Part shown: piece by piece, positions 1-11,915 of the stretch | How the letters are laid out: each line of letters opens with the position of its first letter | How positions within the stretch are numbered: the stretch's first letter is position 1 | Assembly (NCBI GenBank): GCA_003254925.1 | Contig: QANZ01027232.1 | Coordinates: forward strand, 113,052-177,051 | Reading direction: 5' to 3' | DNA: 64,000 bases | DNA from: Chamaecrista fasciculata | Taxonomy: Eukaryota; Streptophyta; Magnoliopsida; Fabales; Fabaceae | The notes under the pieces: model-generated | Databases searched by the model: none | The model's input: only the letters and a program-made list of their open reading frames with translations | Told to the model about the DNA's origin: nothing | Made by a program: the position numbers and the translations under genes

Positions 1-162
1 AAAAAAAAAAAAGGCGACAAAAGCAAGTTTTGTAATGGGCATCTAAAATGTTTAACACTTTAACTTAGTTAGAATTTAAAGAGTGGATTAAAGCACGTCA
101 AAGAATAATCGTTGGTAAATAGTCAAGACAATAAATTTATCAAATCTTATATGTGTGTAATC

Positions 163-212
163 AGTAATGTGGTATTTTTTTTTTTTTTTTGGTGAGGAGT
201 AATGTGGTATTT
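163..212 (-). mobile_element. Micro-insertion: T-run plus GGTGAGG between 15-bp direct repeats
   Basis: The 15-mer AGTAATGTGGTATTT occurs at 163-177 and again at 198-212. Between the copies sit only 20 nt: a T-run followed by GGTGAGG. Read on the minus strand this is a short 3' end followed by poly(A), flanked by a target duplication. That is the signature of a LINE/SINE insertion truncated almost to its tail. The mechanism is inferred; the duplication is seen directly. Confidence 0.55.
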
Positions 213-711
213 ATTTATGTTGCTTTTGGTGGAAATGGCTAACTTTGTGGTGAGGAGTCAGCATTAATTAAGCAGTACATGCATGGTTAGGAAACAAGCT
301 TCATTCTATTGGCTATTAATTATTAGTGTGGAATCTTTGAATCATTGTTGGGAATTTTTCACAGAATTATTCATGGCATCAAACACAAATCAAATAATTA
401 AAAACAACAATAAAAAAAGATAAACAAAATTCACAATTAAGGACGAATGTGAAGAATGGAATTAGGGTTTAGCCGCCAACTCAAAACGGCATCCAATTTG
501 AATGCCATTTTTATGGGACAATTAAGATGCATGATGACTGTGAACCAAAATAGAAAGTATATTAATTAGACTTTAGCTTTAGAGTTAGATTAAGGGAATT
601 TAGTCACTCCCTTTAATTAATCAATGTTTGACCTTGATTATCATTAAAACATCAACATTAATACCTTACTTCCACAAGAAGCGAATCGCACACTAGTAGC
701 TAGCCAGTAGC

Positions 712-767
712 TATATATATCCTCCCATTTTGCTTACCCAAAAAAATATATATATCCTCCCATTTTG
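712..767 (+). mobile_element. Micro-insertion: CTTACCC plus A-run between 21-bp direct repeats
   Basis: A 21-bp segment at 712-732, (TA)n followed by CCTCCCATTTTG, is repeated exactly at 747-767. The 14-nt insert is CTTACCC plus seven A. This looks like a tail-only retroposon insertion on the plus strand. Part of the repeat is low-complexity TA, but the 12-nt unique half also matches perfectly. Confidence 0.55.
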
Positions 768-787
768 GTTCTTACTTCTTAGACTTA

Positions 788-1020
788 TGTTTTTTTTTTT
801 TTTTTTCCAAACATACTTTATTCAAAAGTAAGGCAAAATCAATCATAGTACAAAACAAAATTAAAAAAAAAAAGGCAACCCCTCCTTAGCATAACACTAG
901 ACAAGATATCAACTGACAAAGGTAGGCGGTTTACAATCTGTTCAAAAAGACTCATCCTCGTTTCAGACAAATTGGCAAGATCATCAGCTACCAAGTTAGC
1001 AAATCTAGGGATCTAACTAA
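788..1020 (-). pseudogene. LINE 3'-end relic (RNase H-like tail and poly(A))
   Basis: On the minus strand a reading frame at about 880-1010 gives IPRFANLVADDLANLSE followed by a short tail. This resembles the C-terminal end of the RNase H-like domain of plant L1-type LINEs. The codon before it is TAG. The T-run at about 790-807 would be the poly(A) tail at the element's 3' end. Only this end is recognisable and no reverse transcriptase lies upstream, so it is a 5'-truncated dead copy. Family membership is inferred from the residue pattern only. Confidence 0.5.
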
Positions 1021-1598
1021 ATCTACAACCATCTAAAAAACATAAAACATAAATAAAGACAACTGAAAAAGACAAACGCTTCCAAACATAACAACGAGCA
1101 ACCCCAATGGCTGTTCTAAAAAAAAGATATAAACAAATTAAAAGCAACAAAAATAAAAAGATAAAACGAAACGACGCCATGAAAGAGCACCCAAAAATCA
1201 GGACTAAACTAGAACCAAACTAGAAAGTCAATGTGAAAGCCGCTGTAAAATGTTTTAGTCAAGATTCCTGCCGTGCCGATCTACATATGGGAATTTATTT
1301 ATCTACGGTACCCAAGTCATTTTCTAGAAAAACACAAAGTGAAAATTTTTAGTACAGTTAGTATAATTTATAAAGAAAAAAAATAGAAAGAGAAAGTTGG
1401 GTCTCATATTTATATTTTATCTCTCGATCTCTTTTTAAATTATAGAAAATGCACCAACAACTTACTTTACAGGGTACAAATAATTTTCTATTATATAATT
1501 ACAAGGAGCATGCAATTAACTTTTCAATGTGTATGTGTAATTTTTAAAAGAAATAAAAAAAATCGAGAAAATGTATTTAAGGGTTTAATTATATAAAT
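1021..1598. other. Gene-free AT-rich stretch
   Basis: Nothing coding is recognisable. The sequence is AT-rich with short A and T runs, and no open frame has recognisable content. Confidence 0.6.
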
Positions 1599-1639
1599 AA
1601 GAATGATTATTTTTTTTTGTTTGGGCCAGAAGAATGATT
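1599..1639 (-). mobile_element. Micro-insertion with 10-bp direct repeats
   Basis: AAGAATGATT occurs at 1599-1608 and again at 1630-1639. The 21 nt between are a T-run plus GTTTGGGCCAG. This fits a tail-only retroposon insertion on the minus strand. It is one of the weaker of the eight such sites in this window because the duplication is short. Confidence 0.4.
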
Positions 1640-1803
1640 GGTTTAATTTGATGATAGAGAAGATTGTTTTGATGAAATTGAGGTGATGATTACCTTAGAG
1701 TTCAATTCCAAGTTGGATAATTGTTGCATTGAATGGTTCTGTTGAAGTTGAAGGAGGATTTGTCGTGTGGCATGGAATTGAGTAATTGAAGTGAGGAAAG
1801 AAT

Positions 1804-1807
<4 letters not shown>

Positions 1808-1880
<73 letters not shown>

Positions 1881-1881
1881 N

Positions 1882-1919
<38 letters not shown>
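1808..1919. repeat. GA/CT microsatellite
   Basis: An almost perfect (GA)n tract of about 110 bp, with an N at 1881 that probably marks an unresolved length. Open frames crossing it on the minus strand are Ser-Leu repeat artefacts. Confidence 0.95.
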
Positions 1920-1922
<3 letters not shown>

Positions 1923-3869
1923 AAACTGTAAAAAAATAAAAACAGGTGGAGAGTAGTGTCTGATAGTGTATTGTCTCTCTATCACAATTGTGATGGGAAT
2001 CATATAGCCAAATAGGTCCCATTCGCTCACATTCTCGTATATGCCCCAATCTCCAAGACTCAAACCTTATTTTCTTTCCAGATTGTTTGGTTTAAATCTA
2101 TAAATTCAATTATTTTACTCAATTTTATTTTTTAAAACAGTATTTCTTCAATAATATACTTATTACTTATTTCTCAATTTTTATTTACCGTATGTCAAAA
2201 GTAATTTATTAACTTTTTATCCAAGGAAAAAGAAATATTTTACGTTTTGGATTAAATTTTGACACAGACTCACAGAGGAGTGTATGTTGGAGTAAGTTTT
2301 AACCTTCCGCGCTGTCTTGCACACCTCAAGGATATCATCCATCAGGTTAAGGCGGGATCGCTTGGGTTTGAGTATTAATTTCAAAAGACTATAAAATTAA
2401 ATTAATAAAAATATATAAATATTTATATATATACAATATAAGTTTTATTTAATTGTTTTATGATGTATATAACTCATCAAATATTAATTTTTTAATTAAT
2501 TTTTATTAGTTGTTATTGAATGAATTTTTTTTTACACGAAAATTTGATGTTATTTATGATTAAATTATATATTATTAAATTATGTCAAATATGAAGTGAG
2601 CTCATTGTTTCATAAATTGGTTATATCTCTCTTGTTTCAAGTAAAAATACAACAAAATCATAGTTATAAATTACTTTTGATGGATTCTTTTTATACTCAA
2701 TTGGAATTGTTAACAAACGAGATCAAATTTTTACTCCTAAAGTAGGTTTGATTAAAATATCAATACTAACTTTTGGAGTATTATTTAATATTGTTTTTCG
2801 ACGACCCTAATTGGGTAGGAAAAGAGCCTCTCATTAATAGTGATTTGTAACTCCGATTTTGTCATATTCGAACTTAAAATAATATATATATAGGGTTTTT
2901 TTATTTTTGGATCTAATTTTATATTTGATCTTGTTTGTCGATAATTTCAATTGAGTATAGAAATAACTTGTAAAAAATGATGTGTAACTCAAATTTCACC
3001 ATATTCACACTTGAAATAAGAGAAATATAACTACATTTAATAATTAATTAAAAATTAAAACAAAATTTTTGAAAAATATTAAGAATCAAAACAAAAGAGA
3101 AAAAATATTATTGACCAAAATAAAATTCCAACTTAATAAAATCTATGTATGGCACTGAGTATATGGCAACCATCATTAGCTCAAAGCCACGTTATGAAGC
3201 ATGAGCCAAAAATCCCGGAAATAAATATATGTTTCACATTTTTTAACGTTGGAGCAAGTGGGTACATATATATACAGATAAACACGTATAACGTATTATT
3301 ATTAAAGAACAAATTTGAGAGGTTCGGTGAGTGTACTATGCAAGTCGTAATCATAGCCAACAATTAGCAGCTTCAAAGATTTCGAGATTGCATGTGGATC
3401 ATACTGTTTTTTCTTGCCTTCAAACCATTGACAAGCAATTAGTTTAATTTGTAAATTCTTGGCCATCCATTTTTAATATTTTCATGCAGAAAATTAAGTC
3501 ACATTTGTCCCAATTTCATGTATAATCACATCTAATCTAAGGCTCTATGCTTTAAGATCAAGTTGCAATATACTGCTGGACCGGACCATCTCATCTCAAA
3601 TAACTAATAAATTTGAAGTCCCAAGTTTTTTCCTTTAAGAGATTTCATTGTAATCTGAAAATTCGATTATACATGAGTAGTAAATCAACCTTGACAAACT
3701 AGTTCATATATTAATCACTAAACCTGGGACTATTTTTCTTTAATGGAAAGTCTTAAGTAACTATTATATATAATCAAGTTTAAATGATTAAATCATTTCA
3801 TCTTCCAATAGAAAGTATATATATATTGATGTCACTTTCATAGGTAAAATTTATAAATGGGTTATTCAC
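1920..3869. other. Gene-free AT-rich stretch
   Basis: No gene is recognised. A short block at about 2325-2365 resembles the body of the SINE at 8561-8742. Two blocks, at about 2790-2890 and 2935-3020, share a similar order of words (a TTGTCGA/TTTTCGACG-like start, 'TGTAACTC', 'TATTC'), suggesting an old duplication. Small open frames here show no domain or codon pattern worth calling. Confidence 0.5.
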
Positions 3870-4386
3870 ACCGATGGCACCATGGGGTGTACAAGTTTAA
3901 CCTGGCGACCCTGTTTTTGGAAATCGGGCCAGGTCGGGTCTCGGGTCTTGGTGCCTTATACTCGGCCCGGCTTGGGTATATACATAATTTTTTTTTTTTA
4001 TTTTTCTTTTGTATATTTATATTTGTCTTTAAAAATATTTTTTGTTTTGTAGAAAATATATATGTATTTTTTTTTTTATTAGTTGTATATTAAAAAATAC
4101 ATAAAATATATACTTAATCTCAATTAATTAATTAATAGGCTTTTAACAAATAAATCAAATTAAATGTTTTAGTAATAAAAACATCACTAAAGTGATCCAA
4201 AATTGATTTTTTGATCAATATATAGTTAAAAATCATATATAATGAATAAATAACTTAAATAAATAATATTAAAAATTTGGGAAAAAAATTGGTCAGGTTG
4301 GCCCAACTGGACCTGGTGGCCCGGTCTGTATCGGTCCGGGTCTCGGGTCTGATCGAACCCAGCCCGGCCCATGTACACCCATAGGT
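3870..4386. mobile_element. Foldback repeat with GGGTGTACA / TGTACACCC ends
   Basis: The left end, at about 3884, reads GGGTGTACA; the right end, at about 4372-4381, reads TGTACACCCA. Both sides carry GC-rich words (CGGGTCTCGGGTC, GGCCCGG) inside otherwise AT-rich DNA. This looks like a non-autonomous TIR element (MITE). I could not find a clean target duplication, so the exact ends and superfamily are unassigned. Confidence 0.45.
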
Positions 4387-4411
4387 CTTAATGCCGGAGT
4401 GATTCAATGGA

Positions 4412-4790
4412 GATTAAGGGTGCACACAGGTCGGGTCGGGGCGGTTTGGGCCAAACTCGAGACCTAACCCCTGTCATACCCATGCTGGGCTGGGCTGGGC
4501 CATCTGGTAGTTGGGTTTAATTGGATAAATTTTTTTAAAAAAATTATCTTTATTTACTTAAATCATTAATTTATTTTATATGAATTTAACTTATATATAT
4601 TGATAAAAAAATAATACATATATATTTTCTACAATAAAGAAAAATATTTTATAAAAAAAGTATAAATACATATAATAAAAATAAAAAATTAAATGAGTAT
4701 ATATACTTTGAGCTGGGTCAGGTCTACAAGAGCTAGCTAGGTTCGAGACCCGACTTGATCTAAACCGAGTTTTGTTCACCCTAATAGAGA
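4412..4790. mobile_element. Foldback repeat with AGGGTGCACA / TGTTCACCCT ends
   Basis: A second GC-rich, CGGGTC-containing foldback, 30 bp after the previous one. Termini are TTAAGGGTGCACA on the left and TGTTCACCCTAA on the right. The flanks TGGAGATT and TAGAGATA match at 6 of 8 positions and could be a decayed 8-bp hAT-type duplication. Confidence 0.45.
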
Positions 4791-5372
4791 TAATATTGAA
4801 GTCAAAGGCTGATAATATACATATACAACGTTTTAAAATAAGAAAGGAAAATGATAGATGTTTAATCAGCCACGACAATATAATTAACATATAGGGGCTA
4901 ATCCCAAATGCAATTAGTGGTGTTTAAAATCGATCAAAACTAATTAATTAAGTTGAACTAAATTTAATTGCGCTGAGGTTAAATTGAACCAAATTAAACC
5001 ATAGATGAATGATTTGGATTAGTTTAATTAAAATTTATTATTTCTTGATTGTATGGTTTGATTTGCTACGGTTAGGATGCTAAACCAATTTGCTAGCACA
5101 CTTATATTTTTTTTTTTAAAATTTTATATTCTCGTTAGATAACAGATACTCAATTACGTATTAATCAAATACATAATATTAAATATTGAGATGACATTTA
5201 CAGTTTTGGATATTATTGTAAGTAAAAGTTATTATGTACTAATAATCTTAGTTAAGGAGTAGAACATAATTTTGTTGATCATAACATAATAGAAATTTTA
5301 ATATAGTACACTGTACACTATATTATAACCACATGCATGTGGCTCATATATTTTTTTTTAGATTGAGACTAT

Positions 5373-5720
5373 GAAGCATGGACATTGACACGAGACACGA
5401 GACACGAGACACGACACAGACACGGACACACTGATACGTCAAATTCTTAAATTTACATGACACTACATGACACATATTTATATATATATATATAATTAAA
5501 AATCCATAAATTTTTATGCAAAATTTTAAAATTATAATATCTACTCATAATATATGTCATATGTGTTATTATTTTATATTATTTATCATGTTAAAGTAAA
5601 AAAAATTAATTTTATATTTTAAAACTTATGAATATGTGTCGTGTGGGTGTTCGACGAATGTTAGACACGGACACGTGTCTGACATGGCAATACGCCCTCA
5701 GAATGAAGGGTCCATGCTTC
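5373..5720. mobile_element. Foldback repeat with GAAGCATGGAC termini and ACACGAG minisatellite
   Basis: GAAGCATGGAC at 5373 is mirrored by GTCCATGCTTC ending at 5720. Next to the left end are about four tandem ACACGAG-type units, and the right arm carries the complementary GACACG words. This is a MITE-like foldback. No convincing target duplication was seen. Confidence 0.5.
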
Positions 5721-7531
5721 CTAGAATTGAGAATACTTTTTTTTCTCATTGATATTGTATCTTAGTGAAGTTTTAGTAACAATTATATATTATGTGTATT
5801 ATTATAAAATGAAAAAATTAATAATATTTAAGTTTCAAACCGTCCAAATTAAATAAAACTGTTAAAACTATATTTTATTAATTTGGTTTAGTTTGATTTG
5901 ATGAATTTTTTTTTTTTCAAACTACTTCATTTAAATTTTTTTAAAAATCAATATGAACAATTCGAAAAATTATTTCAAACGGCCTAAATTGTCCAATTAA
6001 CATCCTAAATGCAATGACATAATTACTCAACTGTTTTCTTTGGAAGGTCTAGATGAATCCTTTTCATTTATTTTTCCACGGTGATTATAACACTTGATGA
6101 GATATTAGTGCACTCAGCTCTTCCCTTTGTGGATTTTACCATCTCCATCAACAATAATTACCACTTATTGTCCTTTTCTCCGTCCTTATTCATAGAAGCA
6201 GAGGGAAAATTAACAAGCATTCACGGATAAAAAGTGTATATATTTTCTATTAATCATGAGACTATGGACTAACTGGTTCAATGATAAATTAGAATCATTA
6301 AGCCTTACTCAGTTACTTGTGAAACAAATATAATTTTAATCCTTCATGCATTACAATAATATATAATAGAGTACCCCTACTTTTATGCTCCAACTTAATG
6401 AAGAATTACGTATAAATGGTTCATTTCTATGTAGTTCACTATAAGTACTACTTGTAGTATATTTATACTATATTATATGTGGAAAGAGTCTTTTGGTAGT
6501 CCTCTCACTTATGTTAAGATAAAAATACAACATATAATTAAAATAAGAAAAAAATCACTATTTAGTCATTTTTTTTTTACTGAGTTAACGATTTAGTTCC
6601 TCATTTATTTTACATACATATTTGCGTGCTCGTTAGGACACACAAGGCCCCTAGGGCTATTATATATGTTTTAGTAGTCTACGTTGATTCATATAAATAA
6701 GACAAAAACATTATAAAGTAGCTATTGACTTATACAGTTATACACATTTATTTGATTTGTCTCTGTTTATTTTCTCCGTGTCAACCCATTGATTTACCGA
6801 CTAAAATTCAACTATAAAAGCTAATGCTGAAAAAAATATATAATTTATTAAAGTTTGGGTTCTTATCTTATAAAAATGAAGGTTGAAATTTTCTAATCGA
6901 AATAAAAATTTTATTTGATAGACAATACGTAAATTCTTTTTAAAATTTTTAAAGAGGTCAAAAGGTATTTCTTGACTCTAATAAAATACTGATGCTTACT
7001 CTACCTTTATTTTTAAAAAAAAAAATGCGTAGTTTTTGAAACATACAAAAATATGATCGAAATCCATGCTCATACAATTTAATAAAAATAATACATCTAT
7101 ATATATATATACTGTAATTAACTAAACTATGAAAAAACGAGTGATAATATGCATATTAAGTGAGGGTCGAAAAAACCAAAAACAAATTATCAGACTTGAA
7201 AGATTGGATTGTTAATTTCAGCCTTATCTTAACTTTATCATACTAATTATATATTCCTTTGCTTATTTTCAAATCCACTTGCATATATGATCGTACTATA
7301 GAATTAATAGTATTATATTATTGGATGAACAAATTAAAGCTTTGTTTTATTATGAAGCTTATCTATAATTAAAACATCACTCCATTTCATTGGCAGTTTA
7401 GGACCTCATTTCCATGCATTACACAATAAGTTTGATCTTGATCGAGAAAAGAATGCCATTATTGAAGGCTTTATAGGTTTAGAAATCTCTTATAATCAGT
7501 ATCCAAATATAGTTATTTATTATAGTCATAT
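5721..7531. other. Gene-free AT-rich stretch
   Basis: No gene is recognised. At about 6631-6665 a motif (GTTAGGACACACAAGGCCCCTAG followed by TATATA) resembles the heads of the repeats at 9.9-10.5 kb and at about 25135-25165. It may be the end of the same transposon type. Confidence 0.45.
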
Positions 7532-7633
7532 ATAAATCTGAATTAAGATGATTACAAAAATAAAGATTTGATAAACTTTTTCTATCTGAATTAAGATGAT
7601 TATAAAAATAAAGATTTGATAAACTTTTTCTCC
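7532..7633. repeat. Two-copy tandem repeat of about 50 bp
   Basis: Two adjacent units each contain CTGAATTAAGATGATTA, AAAAATAAAGATTTGATAAA and CTTTTTCT, and they differ at only one or two positions. This is a recent local tandem duplication. An open frame across it on the minus strand is a by-product. Confidence 0.85.
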
Positions 7634-8550
7634 ATCGGGATCATCATAATTTTGTTGTGCAAGTGTTAGAGAGTGGAGAGAGAAAGCAAGCATTAATTTA
7701 TGTGTATATAATTGTGGACCCATATATAGTGAAGGTGAGACAGAGACTCATCATTTGTTTCAGAGGTTGCAAAGAATTTTCAACAAGTGGCATGCCACGT
7801 CACATCTTATTTACACCTTACAATGCTTTACTAATCTCGGACAACACATTTTGTGGTTTTTACCTACACCTTATAATAATTTGATGTGATCATTGATTTT
7901 ATTATTTTTTATTCTCTTAGCTGTTGTCTATGTTTTCTTTTGAAAAAAAATATCTCCTATTTAATATTAAAATATTATATTTTTACTGGTTGAGTTAATT
8001 CGACAATTATAACTTTACATGAGAAATTTTAATATATGATAAAAATAAATAAAACAGTACTAGTATTTAATATTATTAAAATTATTTATTTTTTTAATAA
8101 ATAAATTTCGTTTTATAGAAAACAATATATTTTCTTTATTTTTATTATAATAATAAATATTTTTTTAATTGATATAAAATTCTAAGGTGGGACTCTTAAT
8201 ATGACAATACAAAATTGAGTCAAGTTTAATTCACTATATTTTTTCTATGACAATTGTATTATTTAAATTTGATTCATGATAAATGCCTCATTTGATGAGT
8301 TATTTATAAAAATTTATGTAAGTACTTTATGAGTCTAAAAACTTACCTTGACTTTATAGTGAATCGTCATTTTCACACCTAAATTTTTTGTCACAAAAAG
8401 ACTAATTATTAAATTAAGAGGAATTTATATTATACACAAAACCAAATTTAAAATATTAAAATAAAATATCACAAGACTGGAATTTAATTTTGAAATAATA
8501 ATTGTAATACCAATAAATATAACTACACTAAATCTCAATAAATAACGTAA
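7634..8550. other. Gene-free AT-rich stretch
   Basis: No recognisable coding, RNA or transposon structure. Small open frames at 7657-7884 lack any family pattern. Confidence 0.5.
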
Positions 8551-8560
8551 TTTTCTATGT

Positions 8561-8742
8561 TTTTTTTATTATCCAAGGTATCATCCAACCTGATAGGTTA
8601 AGGACTAATTCTCCCTGGATCTGAACTTCATTTAAGAGTTTGTCACTGGCCAATTGATTGCTGCATACACAAGGAGGGAATCGAACTTCCGACACTTACT
8701 TAAGCGACTTAGTGAGTTAACCACTAAACCAACCAAACTTGG
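8561..8742 (-). mobile_element. tRNA-derived SINE
   Basis: On the minus strand the element starts near 8742 with a tRNA-like head. An A-box-like TGGTTTAGTGGTTAACTC is followed about 30 nt later by a B-box-like AAGTTCGATTCCC. A body of about 100 nt follows, then an A-rich tail (T-rich on the plus strand at 8561-8570). The flanks TTTTCTATGT (8551-8560) and TTTTCTTTGT (8743-8752) match at 9 of 10 positions and are a likely target duplication. SINEs are transcribed by RNA polymerase III from these internal boxes and mobilised by LINE machinery. Family not named. Confidence 0.7.
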
Positions 8743-8752
8743 TTTTCTTTGT

Positions 8753-9635
8753 CTTTGTTCAATACTTGTATGTAATATAATATCTCGGGATTAAAAAGTG
8801 ATTAAGTGAAGATAATTTCAGCAAGCGTCACTTAAATTTCATTTAAAAGTATAAATTTATACTCGAAAATAATAAGAATAAGAAGGCAAGATTTTATTAT
8901 GTGCATATTGTGGGTGTTGTAGGGGTATGGTTGGGGTTGTGAATTGCCCACAATCTTGTGATGACATGTCGTGCCATATGCATGGACATGACTATAAGAT
9001 AAGAATAAGATGTCAGTTCAAATTATTGAGCCAAACGTGACAACTCTAAAAGGGTCGTGTCTCTCCTTTTTTCTGCAATTTTTTTTTTCCTGAATGAACC
9101 ATTTTATCTTTTGTTCATGCAAATCCAAAATTATACAAAGAATGAACAGAAGACGAAAGAGATAGAGATGATAACTTTCAAAAATCATTTTATCTGAATG
9201 CAATATTATCCGTTCATCCAATTCTTAAGAGCTATGATCGATATGCTCTCCGATCCCATCCAACACGAGCTATCTCGCCCAATTTTTGGACACATAACAA
9301 TGCTACGAATCATCTAATATTGATATGTTTTAGGATAAAACTTTAAAAATTAAACACTGTTTTTGGCTGAGACATTAGAGTAATCGCTGTCTAAACTTGG
9401 TTTTTGTTTATGAAATGAAAGACGAGTATTTTGTGGTTAAATTAGCCGACTGGTCTATATAATTTTATTTAAATATTTTAGTTTTAAATTATATAATTAA
9501 ATTTCATTGCATTTAAATTTTGTTTACCCAAAGTGCACTTTTGATAATTTATTTTGGACTAGATTGTAATTCAGCTATTTATCTTTATTTTTTTTTGCAA
9601 TGTTTCACTCCATGTTCACAATAGCTAAAAGTGAC
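8753..9635. other. Gene-free AT-rich stretch
   Basis: Nothing recognisable apart from low-complexity AT sequence. Open frames on the minus strand near 9018-9221 show no family pattern. Confidence 0.5.
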
Positions 9636-9688
9636 TCGTTCGTTTCATGGTTTTTTTTTTTTTTGAACAAATCGTTCGTTTCATGGTT
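9636..9688 (-). mobile_element. Micro-insertion: T-run plus GAACAAA between 17-bp direct repeats
   Basis: TCGTTCGTTTCATGGTT is found at 9636-9652 and 9672-9688. The 19-nt insert is a T-run plus GAACAAA. The insert matches in sequence the one at 60983-61000 and resembles the one at 41251-41268, so the same source 3' end (TTTGTTC plus A-tail on the minus strand) seems to have been used more than once. Confidence 0.6.
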
Positions 9689-9900
9689 GAACGAACAAAA
9701 ATTGATCTTATATTTCTCATTTTAAATAAAAAAATGATGATCAGTTCAAAATTATGATTTTTTTTGTTTAGTTGAGATTGTCACTTCCAAAGAATCAGCA
9801 TGTGTATATATATCATTATGCATGTGTTCTAGGAACGGGATAGGTTCGTGCTTGAAGGTCCAGAAAAAAACAAAAAAAATAATGTAAAATAATAATACAT

Positions 9901-10839
9901 ACTAGGGGCTTGGGGCACGCCAATATGCATGTAACGTTTGAAATGATTTAAAATTGAAGATTATATTAAATTTTTATATTGATAAAAGAGTAAGTTTGGG
10001 ACCAATTTGAGAAATTATACAAATATGTAANAAATCGTTTTGCGGTGTGTGAATTAAACTCTTCGAAATCAATGTAAGTTCAGAGCTGTACCAAACATAT
10101 ATATATATACACAAGGGGCTTGGCGTGTGAATATGCATGTAACGTTTGAATTGATTTTTATATTGATAAAAGAGTAAGTTTGGGACCAATTTGAGAAATT
10201 ATAAAATTATATAAGACTCATCTAAAATAAATAAAATATTTATGACCAATTTGAAATTACCTCATATGGGGAGAGTGAGTGAGGAGAGAGAGTGGTAGCA
10301 TTTTTTAATTTTTAATTGTTTTTTGTATTTTTTTAAAGAAGTGGAGAGAGTGAGTGGGGAGAGAGAGTGGTGATTTTTTTTCTTTTTTAATTTTTTAATT
10401 TACTATTTTTGACCAACCATAAAGGAGTTTAGCCATATAATATACTAGGGGCTTGGGGCACGCCAATATGCATGTAACGTTTGAATTGATTTAAAGTTGA
10501 AGATTATATTAAATTTTTATATTGATAAAAGAGTAAGTTTGGGACCAATTTGAGAAATTATACAAATATGTAAAACTCATCTAAAATAAATAAAATATTT
10601 AGGACCAGTTTGAAATTACCTCATATGGGAGAGTGAGTGGAGAGAGAGAGTGGTGACATTTTTTAATTTTTAATTGTTTTTTGCATTTTTTTAATTCATT
10701 TATTTTTTTAAAGAAGTTGGGGGAGTGAGTGGGGAGAGAGAGTGGTGATTTTTTTTTCTTTTTTAATTTTTTAATTCACTATTTTTGACCAACCAACCAT
10801 AAGAGGTGGAGCCATATAATATAGTATAGATATAGATAT
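9901..10839. repeat. Direct repeat cluster headed by CTAGGGGCTTGG motif
   Basis: Three copies of a head, at about 9902, 10113 (partial) and 10445, each run through ATATGCATGTAACGTTTGAA and then AGTAAGTTTGGGACCAATTT. Two full copies continue through TCATATGGGGAGAGTGAGTG-like GA-rich blocks and end near GCCATATAATATA. The unit is about 390-540 bp. The middle head and an N at 10031 show internal rearrangement. The head (CTAGGGGCTTGGGGCACGCC) recalls ends seen at about 6640 and 25140. This is probably a non-autonomous transposon family arranged in tandem; a Helitron origin is possible but not shown. Confidence 0.7.
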
Positions 10840-11316
10840 AGATAAAGAAGAACAATACTAGATTAAATAATAGGAAACAATCTCTATGATGGTCTTAATA
10901 GAGGAGAAGTAAAACACTTAAGTAAGAAATGGGTAAAACAAGAGGACTTAAAATATAATAAAACAAACCATGTTTTAAAGAGTTTAAGGGAAGGGAGTTT
11001 TTCCATGTATTCTCTCTTTATGATCTTAAACTGAAATGGCTCACTAGAACCTCTCAAAAACTACTCAAAATAATCCTTCACTAATTATTCTTCTCTCTTT
11101 CCTTCTTTCTCTCACGGCCCTTTCTTTCTCTCTCCCATCTCTATATATAAAAACCTTATTTATATATCAAAATCCCCCCTTTTATTATATAATCTCAGCT
11201 TATCCTCCCCAACGCCTCACACTTCCCCTATTATATAACTTATATCCCTTTAATTACATATGGATTAATAGCCTTTAATTCTCTCTATTAAAATGTCATA
11301 AATATGTAGTTATTTC
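10840..11316. other. Gene-free stretch
   Basis: Pyrimidine-rich around 11085-11140 (TTCTCTCTTTCC words), otherwise AT-rich. No gene is recognised. Confidence 0.5.
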
Positions 11317-11915
11317 TTAGGATATCCATCCGTATCCGTCCGAAAAATATCCGATATCCGTCGGATACCGAATATCGGATAGTGAAAATTAATTTTTCAT
11401 TAGATATTGGACGGATACGGATATTGCCCTCGGATACCCTATATCCATCCGAAATGAACGGATATTTAGGGTATCCGATATCCGATACCCTATTACTTAT
11501 TTAATTTTTATATTTTACTTTTAATCTAACATTTTATATAAAATATTTAAATTTAATTAATTATATTCATATATATTTTTTATATAATCATATTTTAGTT
11601 ATTTTATATTTAATTTTTTATTTTAAAAAATAAATTTAAAATGTAAATAAATAATAATTTCATTTAATTATATTAGTTGGCGGATAATGGATATCGGGTA
11701 CCCGATATATCTGATTTATAAAATAGAATATCCTATCCTATATCCATATTTTTTCAGATATTTCGGGTATCCGTCAGATACCAGATATCGGATAGGGTGC
11801 GAATACGGATATTAATTTATCGGATACGGATAAGGTACGAATATTTGATAAGATAAACGGATACGGATACGGATAGTGGCAAAACCACCGAATACCCTAT
11901 CCGTTGCGATCCATA
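11317..11915. mobile_element. hAT-type MITE, truncated copy (GGATATCCG-rich)
   Basis: Both arms are full of GGATATCCG, CGGATACCG and TATCCGTCC words, in the same order as the intact element at 49903-50359. The right end (CCGTTGCGATCCATA) corresponds to the TAGGGATGGCAACGG terminus of that copy. The left terminus is missing, so this copy is truncated. It has no coding capacity. Confidence 0.65.

Noticed and set aside
1695..2063. Serine-leucine-rich open frames on the minus strand
   Set aside because: They are produced by the (GA)n microsatellite and have no other content.
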